Origin: Tenebrio molitor
Taxonomy: Eukaryota > Arthropoda > Insecta > Coleoptera > Tenebrionidae
Assembly (NCBI RefSeq): GCF_963966145.1
Contig: NW_027184104.1
Location: 1 to 64,000 of the forward strand
DNA: 64,000 nt
Reading direction: 5' to 3'
Within the stretch, counting starts at the first letter, position 1. Every line of letters starts with the position of its first letter. Position numbers and translations under genes: made by a program. A model generated the notes under the pieces. The model did not search any database. It was not told where the DNA came from and saw only the letters and a list, made by a program, of their open reading frames with translations. Below are positions 52,379-62,789 of the stretch, one piece after another.

Positions 52379-53335
52379 GTGTCACGACCAAGCGACCCAG
52401 TGGTCCCAAACAGGGGTTACTGCATTCTATCGACAAGACACCTACTCCTTTACCATACCGTACATGCGGACTGTCTGGGACCATTTAAAGTGACAACTGA
52501 GGGCTTTAAACATATTCTTCTCCTAATCGACGCGTTCACAAAGTATGTATTGTTAATTCCGCTCCGCACTCTAACAGGGTCAGAAATGGTGAGCGCTTTG
52601 GAAACTCACTTATTGCTGTTCGGGACTCCCGCTCGAATGATAAGCGATCGGGGAACAAATTTCACTGACAAAAAGGTTAGGGACCTTTTGAACGGCCTTA
52701 AAATTGAACATCACCTAATTGCAACTGCTGCTCCCCGAGCCAACGGTCAGGTGGAGCGATATGTGGCGACAGTAATTACCTTGCTAGCTGTCGAAATTCA
52801 GAAAGTGTCGGAATGGACGAGCGTTGTACCAAAAGTTCAGTTAACCCTAAACTCGACGGTTCAAAAAACAACGGGTTTTACTCCACTACACCTTTTGATC
52901 GGCGCCGATACTAATGTACCCCAGGTCCAATCTCTTGTCGATTCAGTCCCTCAAAATGTAATTAAAATTGATCTTCGTCAAGACCGAGATCTTGCATACG
53001 AGCGATTACGTGTCAACGCCCGTACTCAAAAGGAACGCTTCGACAAAGCACGGCGTGATAATAAAACCTTTGCCGTCGGCACATTCGTGTTTCTCCAACA
53101 ACAAAATCCCAGGATGGGCAAGTTGGACCCCAAGTTCAAGGGACCGTTTGAAATCACCGCCCTCTTGCCGGGCGACCGTTTTGAGATCAAATGCAGAAGT
53201 ACCGGCCGTCGCCAAGTGGCACCAAAGGACCGTTTGCGGCGTTGGCCTGGTGAATTTTCGGATGACTTCTCTGATAACACATCTGACGATGGTGAGTGTG
53301 TGTGTTACTTTTCGATTACAACCTTGTTTCTGTGA
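52379..53335 (+). pseudogene. Gypsy B integrase core and C-terminus
   Basis: The frame carries integrase core motifs HADCLGPFKVTTEGF (first D), MISDRGTNFTDKKV (second D) and ANGQVERYVATVI (E). Then come a C-terminal LNSTVQKTTGFTPLHLLIG segment and GPFEITALLPGDRFEI before the stop. A frame change near 52430-52470 separates it from the finger. The core looks complete, but no methionine start belongs to it. Confidence 0.9.
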
Positions 53336-53347
53336 GTGCGAATTGTG

Positions 53348-53585
53348 TTAGACGGATATTGTCAAAATCCGAGAAACATAGCCGAACTGTTAGACGGATC
53401 TTGTCAAAATCCGAGAAACATAGCCGAACTGTTAGACGGATATTGTCAAAATCCGAGAAACTTAGCCGAACTGTTAGACGGATCTTGTCAAAATCCGAGA
53501 AACATAGCCGAACTGTTAGACGAATCTTGTCAAAATCCGAGAAACAGCTAGACTGTCAGACGGACATTGTTAAAGTCCGAGAGAC
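53348..53585 (+). repeat. 42-bp tandem repeat, 5-6 copies, upstream of the gypsy B 3' LTR
   Basis: TTAGACGGATATTGTCAAAA followed by TCCGAGAAACATAGCCGAACTG recurs at 53348, 53390, 53432, 53474 and 53516, with a diverged sixth copy to 53585. It is located between the integrase stop and the 3' LTR, the same place as the 41-bp array in element A, but is unrelated in sequence. Confidence 0.95.
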
Positions 53586-53765
53586 ATGAAAATTACTAAG
53601 TTTTCTGATTACTTGTGTGTAAGACTGTGCTCTCAACGCGCGAGACCCTCTGCTTGACTTCTGCCGAGTGTACTCTAGTAATTGTCACTAAGCAACCTGT
53701 GAATTGCTAGACCCTGAGTTTCTCGCGGACGCACCCCGAGAACGGGCTGCTGGTCAGGAGGGCCG

Positions 53766-54006
53766 TGTTGATGTCGCTACCGCCGAAGCCGGACCTGTCG
53801 TGGAGCCGGACCTGTGGACCCGTAGATGGTCAAGAGTGGGGGCCGACCGGCGACTCGAATTACCCCCGGCCCCCCGGGCGTCAGAGTAGCAAGGGACGCT
53901 ACAAGAAAAGACGTGTTGACCATTATTGCTGTTTACACGTGTTTTGAGTTACAATTTCAATTAAAAACCGAAAGTTAGTGTCGTGTTTAATTATTATCCT
54001 ATAACA
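53766..54006 (+). repeat. 3' LTR of gypsy element B
   Basis: Second copy of the 241-bp LTR. Confidence 0.95.
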
Positions 54007-55175
54007 TACATGTTATTAATAAAAATTTTTACTACCATCAAAATTTTAAAGAACAAATTGAAGATGAATTTAATAGAACTCTGAACGAATTTGAACATAT
54101 AGAACCATTTAATAGACCACTATTACCTAAACAACAAAGCTCCAAAAAATTCTTTGCAATGATTGAAATTTTAAATCAATTCATTTTACCTAAATTTGTA
54201 AATAACACCACAAGTTTTAAAAAATTACACAGTATTATATATAGTGGAGCTTTAACAATTATCAGATTAAATGGATCAAAAGAAATTGGCCAGACAAATA
54301 ATATAAAAACGAAAGAATTACCAAAATGGGAACAAAGACTAAATAAACGTATTAATAATATCAGACGAGATTTAGGTAGAATAACTCAATATTTAAAGGG
54401 TATAAATTCTAATCATCTAAATAATTGTATTCAATCCATTTTAAATAACAACCGAATACATTGTTTAAAATATAATGAATATAATAAAACATTAATAGAA
54501 ATCAAAGACACTTTATTACAGAAGTTAAATATTTATTCTAAACGACTCAAAAGATATAAAAATAATAAACAACGGAAATTTGAAAACAAACTATTTAGAA
54601 ATAATGAGAAGTTGTTTTACAAAAATTTAACAGATAATAAAACTAAAACTAATAATGGTACACCAAATATAAACGAAATTAAAGAATTCTGGTCAAACAT
54701 ATGGTCAAATGAAGTTCAATTTAATAATCAGGCAGAATGGATTCCTCATTTAGAAAATGATATACCAGATAGTAATGATCGACATCATATTCAAATTAGC
54801 CTTGAAATTTTAGTTAAAAATATTAATAGTTCACATAATTGGAAATCCCCTGGAGGTGACCAAATTCATAACTTTTGGTTAAAAAAATTTACTTGTATTC
54901 ATAAATGCTTACTTGATCACTTTAACGGATTTATTAGGGAACCTAACACATTTCCAGAGTTTTTGGCCCATGGTATAACATATCTGAAACCAAAAGATTC
55001 CGATACTAAGAATCCATCAAAATATAGGCCAATCACATGTCTACCTACAATTTATAAAATTATGACATCTTGCATTAAAGTAATAATTTACGACCATTGT
55101 CAAAAATTAAATATACACCAGAAAGTTGTTTGGAAAATGACAGTTACAAGTTATATTTTGATAGAACAATTTTAA
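54007..55175 (+). pseudogene. LINE reverse transcriptase N-terminal half (copy 3)
   Basis: This continues the LINE frame after gypsy B. It includes LDHFNGFIREPNTFPEFLAH and NPSKYRPITCLPTIYKIMTS, the first reverse transcriptase blocks of REL-type LINEs (here PSKYRPITCLPT), preceded by NWKSPGGDQIHNFWLKKF. The frame then runs into a deletion at about 55105 that joins it directly to the C-terminal domain in another frame. The catalytic palm is lost. Confidence 0.85.
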
Positions 55176-55570
55176 CTGACATTCATATTAAGCATAACAG
55201 ACCAGACATTATAATTTTAAATAAACAACAAAAGCAAGCATATCTTTTAGATATAGCTGTTCCAAATTCACATAATATAACACAGACATATAACACAAAA
55301 ATTAATAAATATTTAGGGCTGTCCGTTGCTATGAGAAATCTTTGGTGTTTAGAAAAAATTTCGATTTTACCACTTGTAATTTCAGCAACGGGAATAGTAC
55401 AGCAATCTCTTTTTAAAAATTTAAAAATTCTGGATTTAGATAACACATTGGTAGTTGAAATTCAAAAAGGTATATTATTATACTCATGTCACATCGTGAG
55501 GAAGTTCCTTAACATTGACACAGAACATAATACACAACAAAGTCAAAATGCGGAGGCGAGACGCCGGTAA
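55097..55570 (+). pseudogene. LINE REL endonuclease C-terminus (copy 3)
   Basis: This 157-aa frame is nearly identical to the last 150 residues of the ORF at 34764-35897. It includes RPDIIILNKQQKQAYLLDIA (PD...D nuclease motif) and SLFKNLKILDLDNTLVVEIQ. The CCHC knuckle and the region before it are deleted. It is followed by a 3' UTR of about 100 bp with short hairpins (GGCGAGACGCC, CGGCAAAATTGCCG). Confidence 0.88.
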
Positions 55571-55673
55571 TTATGTTGATAAGCACTGCACTATTACTTG
55601 ATAGTAATATCCGTAATAGTGTATGTGCTCCGGCAAAATTGCCGTGCCGCCGGGTGGAGGTGGGATAGTGTTT

Positions 55674-57908
55674 TGATAACCCATTGGAAATTTACAGAGG
55701 AGAGGAAAGTGATAAATGTTTTATAAAAAGAATAACTGAACATGTCAGAACAATATATAAGTTATTAAAAGAAAATAAACCCATAAAAGATATCGAACTA
55801 GAAGAATATAAAAAAACAAAAATTTGTTATCTTTGTGAAAATGTGTTTTCTATAGAAAACCCAAAAGTAAGAGATCATGATCACTACACTGGAAAATATA
55901 GGGGAGCTGCTTGTAGAAAATGCAATTTGAAATATAGACAACGATTGTTTATTCCAATTTTGTTTCATAATTTAAGTTCTTACGATTGTCATTTGTTTAT
56001 AAAAAATCTAGGAGAAGATAAAAGTCAATTGAAATTAATACCTAATAACGAAGAGAAGTATATTTCTTTCAGTAAAATTTTAAGAATGGATGATAATGGA
56101 TATATCGAATTGAGATTTATCGATTCATTTAGATTTTTAGCAAGTAGCCTAGACAATTTGTCATCTAATCTGGAATCAAGTCAGTTGAGAGAAATAATTA
56201 AATACTTTTCAAATAATGAATTAGATGTGTTATTTAGGAAAGAAAAAAGCAAGATAATTAGAAAAGGAATATATCCTTATGAATACATGGATTCTTTTGA
56301 GAAATTTTCTGAAACAAAACTTCCATCAATAGATAAATTTTATTCTTCGCTCACAAAAGAAGGAATTTCTCAAGAAGAATTCAAACATGCAGTGAAAGTA
56401 TGGAAACATTTTAAAATTAAAAACTTGGGTGAATGGCATGATTTATACTTAAAACTAGATGTTTTGCTGTTAATTGATGTATTTGAAAATTTTAGAGACT
56501 TATGTTTGGAAAAGAGTTATGGACTCAATCCTGTTTGGTATTATACAACTCCGGGGTTAGCTTGGGACTGTATGCTCAAATATACTTTAGTGGAATTGGA
56601 ATTATTAACTGATTATGAAATGTATTTGTTTTTTGAAAAGGGAATTAGAGGAGGAATTTCACTGTGTAGTAACAGGTATTCGCAAGCAGATGAAAATACT
56701 CAGATTATCTATATAGATGCTAATAATCTATATGGATGGGCTTTATCTCAGAAATTACCAGAAAAATGGTTGACTTGTGATGAATGTATGTATGTATATT
56801 GGTATCAGATAGTGATACGGGTTATGTTTTGGAAGTCGATTTAGCATTTCCAGTAGACTTAGCTATTCATAACAAATTCAAAGATCTCCCTTTAGCTCCG
56901 GAAAATAGAATTCCTCCGGGCGGAAAAGTAGAAAAACTACTTTGTCATTTCTATGATAAGAAAAATTATATAATTCATTACGAAACATTAAAACTTTACA
57001 AAAATTTAGGTATTAGAATAACAAAGGTTCACAGAGGTATAAAATTTACTCAGTCAAATTTCATAGCACCATATGTAAAATTTAATACTGAACAAAGACA
57101 AAAGGCGAAAAATGATTTTGAAAAAGATTTCTGGAAATTAATGGTTAATGCTCCATATGGTAAGTCTATGCAATCTGTTAGAAACCAACAAAATATTAAA
57201 TTATATTGTGATGAAGAAAAATTACAAAAAGCGATAAACAAACCTAATTTTAAACACAGAACTATATTTAGCAAACACCTGGCAGCAGTTCACAATTTTA
57301 AAACAAAAGTATTGTTTAATAAACCAATTTATATTGGGCAAGCTGTATTAGATTTATCGAAATTGTTAATGTATAACTTCCATTACAATGTAATTAAAAA
57401 AGAATTTAATGAAAACGTAAAACTTCTTTATGGAGACACTGATAGCTTTATATATGAGATTAAAAATGCCGATTTCTATGAATTTATGAAAAACAATCCC
57501 GACTATTTTGATACATCTGATTATCCAAAGGATCATCCATTATATTCTGATAAAAATAAGAAAGTAATAGGGAAGTTCAAAGATGAATTGAATGGTATTA
57601 AGATATTAGAATGCATAGGTTTAAGGTCAAAAATGTACAGTTACAGAACTGAAACGTCTGTTTCGAAAAAATTAAAAGGTATCAAAAAAGCAGTATTGAA
57701 GAAAGAAATAAGTTTTGAAGATTACAAAAATTGCTTGTTTAATCAAAAAGAATACTTCCATAGACAGAAAGTGATCAGGAGTCATAAACATGATATATTT
57801 ACTGAAGAAGTAAAGAAAAAGTCTCTAAGTTGGAAAGATGATAAAAGATACCTTTTACCTAATTCTACAGATACATTAGCTTATGGACACGTATTAGTAT
57901 CATCATAG
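55674..57908 (+). pseudogene. Polinton PolB fragment 4: exonuclease and polymerase core
   Basis: The frame first shows KTKICYLCENVF...RDHDHYTGKYRGAACRKCN, a zinc element conserved in Polinton polymerases. It then shows LFHNLSSYDCHLFIKNL (Exo II), a long TPR/linker region and YLKLDVLLLIDVF (Exo III). The polymerase motifs are IYIDANNLYGWALSQ (motif A), DFWKLMVNAPYGKSMQ (motif B, K-x3-N-x2-YG) and LLYGDTDSFIYE (motif C, DTD). The terminal SWKDDKRYLLPNSTDTLAYG is the usual end. One frame change, in a TGTA repeat near 56785-56800, splits it into two ORFs (to 56844 and from 56784). Otherwise all catalytic residues are present. Confidence 0.93.
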
Positions 57909-57938
57909 GTACGTTCATGGACATTGTTGAATAAATCG

Positions 57939-58124
57939 CTATTTTTTATTAGTGTTGAAGTAATAAATTAAGAAAACAATAATTACAATTACGATAATAA
58001 ACATAAGAACAAAAATAATAATTTTTAATTTATTAACTTGTTGAATGAGACTTGAAAACTTTTTTCGGAATTTTGGATATTCTTCATTGAATATATTTAA
58101 ATTCTTGAATACAGTACTTTCCAT
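57939..58124 (-). CDS. Small Polinton membrane protein
   Basis: The 61-aa protein has a strongly hydrophobic segment of about 23 residues (IIIFVLMFIIVIVIIVFLIY) near the C-terminus, preceded by a charged N-terminal half. The C-terminus is NTNKK. It lies on the strand opposite polB, adjacent to its 3' end, and abuts the next ORF (58125) directly, suggesting a shared transcript. Short membrane ORFs next to polB are seen in Polintons; the function is unknown. Confidence 0.6.
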   Translation of the reverse strand: MESTVFKNLNIFNEEYPKFRKKFSSLIQQVNKLKIIIFVLMFIIVIVIIVFLIYYFNTNKK

Positions 58125-58532
58125 TTAATTTACAATTTTTGAATCTTGATTTATTGCTCTCATATTTTTAGTATGTCTTTCAAATATTTTCAAAGTTCTT
58201 TTCTTTACATCATCGATGTTTGATGGTATTACTACTGTTTTGTTTCTTAATTCTGCTAGTTTCTTAGGATCGTAATTATTGTAGTTATCTAATTTATATT
58301 CCAATTCATCTATTTTATTATTAGCGGACTCTAGTTCACAGTCAGTCATAATTAATTGTTCAAGGAATAAATTAGCTGTTTTTCTTGCAATATATTTATC
58401 TACAACTTCTTGTTTGAAACCAACTATTTTTGCTCCATCTTCTAATCTGTCTATTTCAGTAATAATAGGTTTTAAATCTTTTTTCCATTTTTCTTTCTCA
58501 TCGTTGGGAATGTATGAAACTAGTTTGTCCAT
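58125..58532 (-). CDS. Polinton hypothetical protein, coiled-coil rich
   Basis: 135-aa protein, charged and helical (ELESANNKIDELEYKLDN is a likely coiled coil). It has no known domain that I can recognise. It ends one base before the 57939-58124 ORF. Its start, MDKLVSYIPNDEKEKW, is the only clear ATG. I infer that it is a Polinton accessory or virion protein from position only. Confidence 0.6.
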   Translation of the reverse strand: MDKLVSYIPNDEKEKWKKDLKPIITEIDRLEDGAKIVGFKQEVVDKYIARKTANLFLEQLIMTDCELESANNKIDELEYKLDNYNNYDPKKLAELRNKTVVIPSNIDDVKKRTLKIFERHTKNMRAINQDSKIVN

Positions 58533-58591
58533 TTATGACTGAAAAGTTTCTAAAGATTTACTAATTAATTCATCTGCTTCTTCATCTAAAC

Positions 58592-59083
58592 TTATATATT
58601 ACGACTACCTGCTTTGTGTTCTACATTATCGAATATTTTTTTACTTTTTATTTTACTTTTTCTCTGTTTTGTTCCCAATTGTTCCGATTTGTTGTCTTTT
58701 GTTCCGGATTGTTCCCGTTTGTTCTCATTTGTTCTCGTTTTACATGTAATCTTTATGCCAACAGAATTTAGCCCCATATTTAGGGAATTTCTGGAAATAC
58801 TTTTAGATTTGCAAAATTCTGTCTTTGTTAGTTTTTTATTTACGGTCGAATTGAGATATTCGATAGCAAAATTACGATTTCTCATTTGAGTTACTTCTTT
58901 GATATTTTTTGGTATATTTAGTTTTTTATCTTGAGTAAAAGATTTGTAGCTATTTTTAAATTGCTGGAGTTCAGATGGTTGTCTTGTTTTTAATGGTGTA
59001 TAATATTCTGCTACAATTTTGTTCTCTTTAGTATTGGTCATTTTTTTTAATTTATTTAAAAAATATTTGCCTCCATCATTCAA
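58592..59083 (-). CDS. Polinton hypothetical protein, basic
   Basis: 163-aa protein. The second ATG (MTNTKENKIVAEYYTPLKTR) is a better start than the first. The middle block, QDKKLNIPKNIKEVTQMRNR, resembles small basic ORFs often found beside Polinton polB in insects. A C-terminal Lys/Ser/Thr-rich tail has an imperfect repeat (ENKREQSGTKDNKSEQLGTK). The role is unknown. The three minus-strand ORFs form a compact cluster. Confidence 0.6.
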   Translation of the reverse strand: MNDGGKYFLNKLKKMTNTKENKIVAEYYTPLKTRQPSELQQFKNSYKSFTQDKKLNIPKNIKEVTQMRNRNFAIEYLNSTVNKKLTKTEFCKSKSISRNSLNMGLNSVGIKITCKTRTNENKREQSGTKDNKSEQLGTKQRKSKIKSKKIFDNVEHKAGSRNI

Positions 59084-59267
59084 AAAGAAATAAGGAGGTT
59101 ACTGATATTTCGATGTGATCAACAATGACTGAATCTGTTGGCGGCACTGCAACTTTGAATGAAATTTGTACCTCTGCTAAGTAATAAATAGTTTAATAAA
59201 AAATAGGTAAAAACCTAACTCTATTATAATATTATCGTTCATTAAATTACTTAACAAATTAAATAAC
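59084..59267. other. Junction of Polinton DNA and a LINE fragment
   Basis: AT-rich. A 19-codon plus-strand frame starts at about 59129 (MTESVGGTATLNEICTSAK), possibly the start of another Polinton ORF. No Polinton TIR (AGT-type end) was recognised, so the element's right end is not defined. Confidence 0.4.
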
Positions 59268-59676
59268 AAAACGCCCTGATGGGATGACTTTAATACCGTG
59301 GAATAAAGGTCAACCTTTGGTTTGGGACGTTACTGTCGTAGATACACTTGCAGACAGTTACGTATTGAAAACATCTGAAGTCTCAGGTTTTGCCGCTGAA
59401 ATGGCTTGCAAACGCAAACATAACAAATATCGTTCAATTATTTCGTCAAACTACATATTTAAAGGTTTAGCCTTTGAAACCTTAGGCCCTTGGTGCAAAG
59501 AAACAATAGATTTTATTAATGTAATCGGAGACCGACTTATCGCGGAATCAGGGGATTCAAAATCTAAGAAATTCCTTTTTGAGAGGATTTCCCTTGCCAT
59601 TCAACGTGGAAACGCTGCAAGCATTCGGGGCACTTTTCCAGATTCCGCATTATTATCGGAAATTTTCGCATTGTAA
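59268..59676 (+). pseudogene. C-terminal REL-like nuclease domain of a LINE (RGNAAS family)
   Basis: The frame opens before the ATG at 59284 with KRPDGMTLIPW, then QPLVWDVTVVDTLADSYVLK, HNKYRSIISSNYIFKGLAFE and ISLAIQRGNAASIRGTFPDS. RPDG...WDVTVVD looks like the PD-(D/E)XK-type motif found at the C-terminus of many animal REL LINE proteins. It is a 5'-truncated copy. A shorter relative lies at 49405-49492. Nothing upstream encodes the reverse transcriptase. Confidence 0.75.
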
Positions 59677-60404
59677 ATTAAAAATGTTATTTTAACATTA
59701 AAAGTAAATTTTTCATTTCTTAAAATCATACACTTAACAAATTCACATCAAACTTACAATTGTTTAGTTTTTTAACAAACATATTGTCTGTGCCTGCACA
59801 ATTTAAGAATGACCATTACTAACTGCTACGTCTCATTACCGACGTCTTTTTCTTATTATTACTGACCGATTGAAACGTACCCAGGGAATGGGAGTGAAAG
59901 TGAGTAATTGTCACTTTCAAACTTTTTAAAAGTTAGAAAATAGTTAATTACCAATTGATTTTGTGAATAAATACATTTCCTGTTGTCAAATTTAACTGCA
60001 CCGACAACATTTTGACAGGGTTTGTGACTTTCTAACCTTTTTCCCTTTCATCGTGTTTTCAAATCCCCAATGTGAGATAACCTAATTGAACATGCACGCT
60101 CGAATATTGTGACTTACGGTTTGTCCAGATTTTACAACTTGGCCGCAAACAAAAGTCGATATTTTTCGATTGTTTTAATACCAACAGATTCAGTCATTGT
60201 TTATCACTCTGTAGCTTGATCATAAAGGGCTACTTAATTTTTTTTTCTTTCAGCATTGATTTATCCGTTTGAGGATCTTATCATTACAGATTATTTTTTT
60301 TACATATTTTAATTACTTATATTTACAAGCCATGTTCACCTGACTGATTATTATTATTACGATTAATTATAATTTTTTATTGTTAATGTTGTTATTGTAG
60401 ATAA
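59677..60404. other. Intergenic, 5' flank of the ATPase-nuclease gene
   Basis: No ORF or repeat was recognised. A splice acceptor-like TTGTTATTGTAG ends at 60400, five bases before the ATG, so a noncoding first exon may lie further upstream. Confidence 0.5.
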
Positions 60405-62789
60405 ATGGCCCAGCCCCCTTGTAAAAGAACTAGATTGGCGATTTCTTCAGACTTGGAAACTTTGTCCGGAATAAGTGAAAATGTAAGTTTTGTATAAATT
60501 TTAGTATGTTGTTAAATTTCTTTATAAATTTTGTTAATCCCGGCCTTAATTTAATATATTGTGTCCTGTTGTATAACCAGATGGATGTAACAACCGAAAA
60601 CAGAAGTGTAGAGGTTCAAGGAGCTGGTGCCCAAGGACTTGAAGGGAATGGCCAAAGTAATTCTGACGACAATGTAAGTTAATTTGTTGATCTTAATTTC
60701 TTTATTAGCAATGTTTCTTTCAAATTTTCAGAAAGATTGTCTTATAGACTCGGAAGAATTTGAGCAGCTTCTCCTTAGATCTGGTGCGTTAATTGATAAA
60801 ACGCTATTTATAAAATGTTTTTTTGAAGGAAGTCTAAATGAAAAATCAGGGGCAAAGAAAATTCTCATCACAGCACCTAGTCGATTTGGTAAATCGGTAA
60901 TCATGAATACCTTGAAGGTGTTCTGTGAACCAGATGTGGATGAACAAGGAAATATCGTAACCTGTTTGGAAAAAAATGTAGCCGGAAAATGGGTCGAAGA
61001 TAAAAACAAAACTCCACCAAAAAATTACAAACTATTCAAGACCGTTATTAGAACCAAGCACTTGCAAATTTACAGCTGCACCTGTCCTACAAAGCACATG
61101 GACGACGATTTGGAAGATGGAACATGCGACAGCAGACAATTCTTCTACCAACATTGTGGTCAACATCCAGTAATTTTCTTTAGCTTGAAGGATATTTCGC
61201 CTCATAATTGGAACGCGTTTATTGAGACACTCAAAAGAAGTTTGTGTAAAACATATAAACGGCACGGGTATTTGGGTGATGACAAACAAAGCCATTTATC
61301 TGAACGGGATAGGGCAAAATTTAATTTGTTTTGTAATGGCGAAAAAGGGGAAATGAAGGAAGGTAAAGAAATTATCTCCGAGTTAAGTGAAGATAATTTG
61401 CGGCATTCTTTAGACCAATTAGTAGAATATTTGTGTAGCCAGTTCAATAAAACAGTGCTGATATTGATAGAAGAATTCGACGCTCCTCTTATGAAGTTGC
61501 TACATAACCCAGAACAAAACATAAAACAAGCGTACATAAGCAAGATCATTCGGTATATCGGGGAAATGTTGAGTACCGTTCTAAAAGGTAATGAGAAGGT
61601 ATTAGGTGCATTGATTAACGCCTGTGTTTTATTGTCAACAACTATATCACCGTACGCGAACAATGTTTCTATTTGTCCATTCCTAGAAAATCATGATTTT
61701 TCTGAATATTATGGATTTACCAAGGCTGAAGTAGCAGATTTGCTAAAGATGCGTTTATTCAAGGGCTTTAATGAAGCCGACATTTTATCATATTATAATG
61801 GCTATGAAGTGTTTGGCACAAATCTACAGTTATATAACACATTTTCTGTTTTAAAATATCTCCAGGATTGGAAAGTTGCACGGCGACGCGCGAAACATGA
61901 AACTAATAAGAGTCCAGATACAAAGAAGCACGCATCTAGATGCTATTTTAGTAGCCACGGGATTCAACCCTTGAACAAACTGTTTGCAGTTGGGGGTATT
62001 AGAGACAAACTCAGTGATATTATTACCAAAGGTACAGTTACTGTAGAGGATCCTCTGTATGAATTGACACCTGAACACGTTTCAATGCTAATGGAAGTGA
62101 TGTTACAACCTAGTGAGATCGATGACGAACGTGCCAATTTATTCCTTCAGTACATGAAGGATCGTGGATATTTCAACGTAATTGAAAAGAATCAAAACCG
62201 GTGTGTTTACGCTATACCAAACGGTGAAGCCACAGACGAAATTATTAATCAGTTTTGTGATAAATCATACTACATGACCAAATACAATATTAGTAGAGAG
62301 ATGATTAACATATATACGACGGCTATAAAAGATCTAGATCGTGACAATAATGAATCATTTCAAAAGTTCGCAGATTCCATTGCAAGCTTACTTTCTGGAA
62401 GTTTCAAGCCAAAGAATCATGATGAGCTTAAGGCTGTTCTCTTCACTTTATGTGTGAACGAATTCGATCCATCTTGTGAACGATTTTGTCAAGACAATAA
62501 GAAAAATCGACTTGACTTACTGTTTATAAGAAAGGATGGCACAGGAATAATTATAGAAGTGAAGTTTGGTCAGAGTAGTGCACAAGCTGGTCTCAAACAA
62601 ATTTTTGACAAAGAGTACTATAAAGTTTTTGAAGGAGAGAATATTATAAAAGACAAAATATATATTGGGCTATACACGAACCATCAAAAAGTAACTGTCT
62701 GCGGTTTTGCAACATCTAATGAACAGGTTGTTGACTCTTTCGCAAATATTTCTGATGACAAGCTGATCGTAAAATCTAGTAAATTGTAA
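60405..62789 (+). CDS. AAA-ATPase-like and PD-(D/E)XK nuclease protein, three exons
   Basis: Predicted exons are 60405-60482, 60581-60673 and 60732-62789. Each intron has GT...AG ends (AAT|GTAAGT, CCAG|ATG, AAT|GTAAGT, TTTTCAG|AAA) and phase 0, giving about 742 aa. The domain order matches the bacterial AAA-ATPase-like plus C-terminal nuclease family (AAA-ATPase_like/PDDEXK_9). LIDKTLFIKCFFEG and the Walker A ILITAPSRFGKS lie near residues 100-112. A Walker B-like VLILIEEFDAP is near 301, with Glu where bacterial homologues usually have Asp. FSEYYGFTKAEVADLL and SYYNGYEVFG follow. The nuclease motif NRLDLLFI...GIIIEVKFGQ (D-x-ExK) is near 647-664. The first 57 residues are polar, with a CKRTR basic patch (possible nuclear signal). 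The core frame is intact. Introns argue for a resident gene; the ancestry may be horizontal. Confidence 0.82.

Larger units (their letters stand above)
49942..54006 (+). mobile_element. Ty3/gypsy element B, internally deleted, identical LTRs
   Basis: LTRs of 241 bp at 49942-50182 and 53766-54006 appear identical. They begin TGTTGATG and end TATAACA. TACA flanks both sides (49938-49941 and 54007-54010), a 4-bp target duplication. The primer site TCAGAAGTGGGATTCG follows the 5' LTR. Gag is truncated and protease is absent. The reverse transcriptase lacks its YxDD palm, and integrase has a frame break. The element cannot encode its own enzymes but was evidently copied recently. Confidence 0.95.
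49551..55672 (+). mobile_element. REL-endonuclease LINE (copy 3), internally deleted, hosting gypsy B
   Basis: Two coding parts, 49555-49941 and 54007-55570, flank gypsy element B, whose removal restores one reading frame. The N-terminal part reads LFKAFQSKYPQFPVTIQNLA and QRRAIMKKNYIPSAILEKI, typical of the N-terminus of this LINE group. The 3' end with its UTR matches 34668-34860 (inverted) and 42181-42377. It is inserted in Polinton polB, which resumes at 55674. Confidence 0.88.

Noticed and set aside
53704..53947. ORFs of about 60 codons resembling 49932-50123
   Set aside because: They are translations of the identical gypsy B LTRs.
59084..59267. Polinton right terminal inverted repeat
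   Set aside because: No AGT-type terminus and no matching left end could be found in the window.
61032..62078. Minus-strand ORFs of 75-153 codons
   Set aside because: Antisense of the long ATPase-nuclease exon; no motifs and no independent support.
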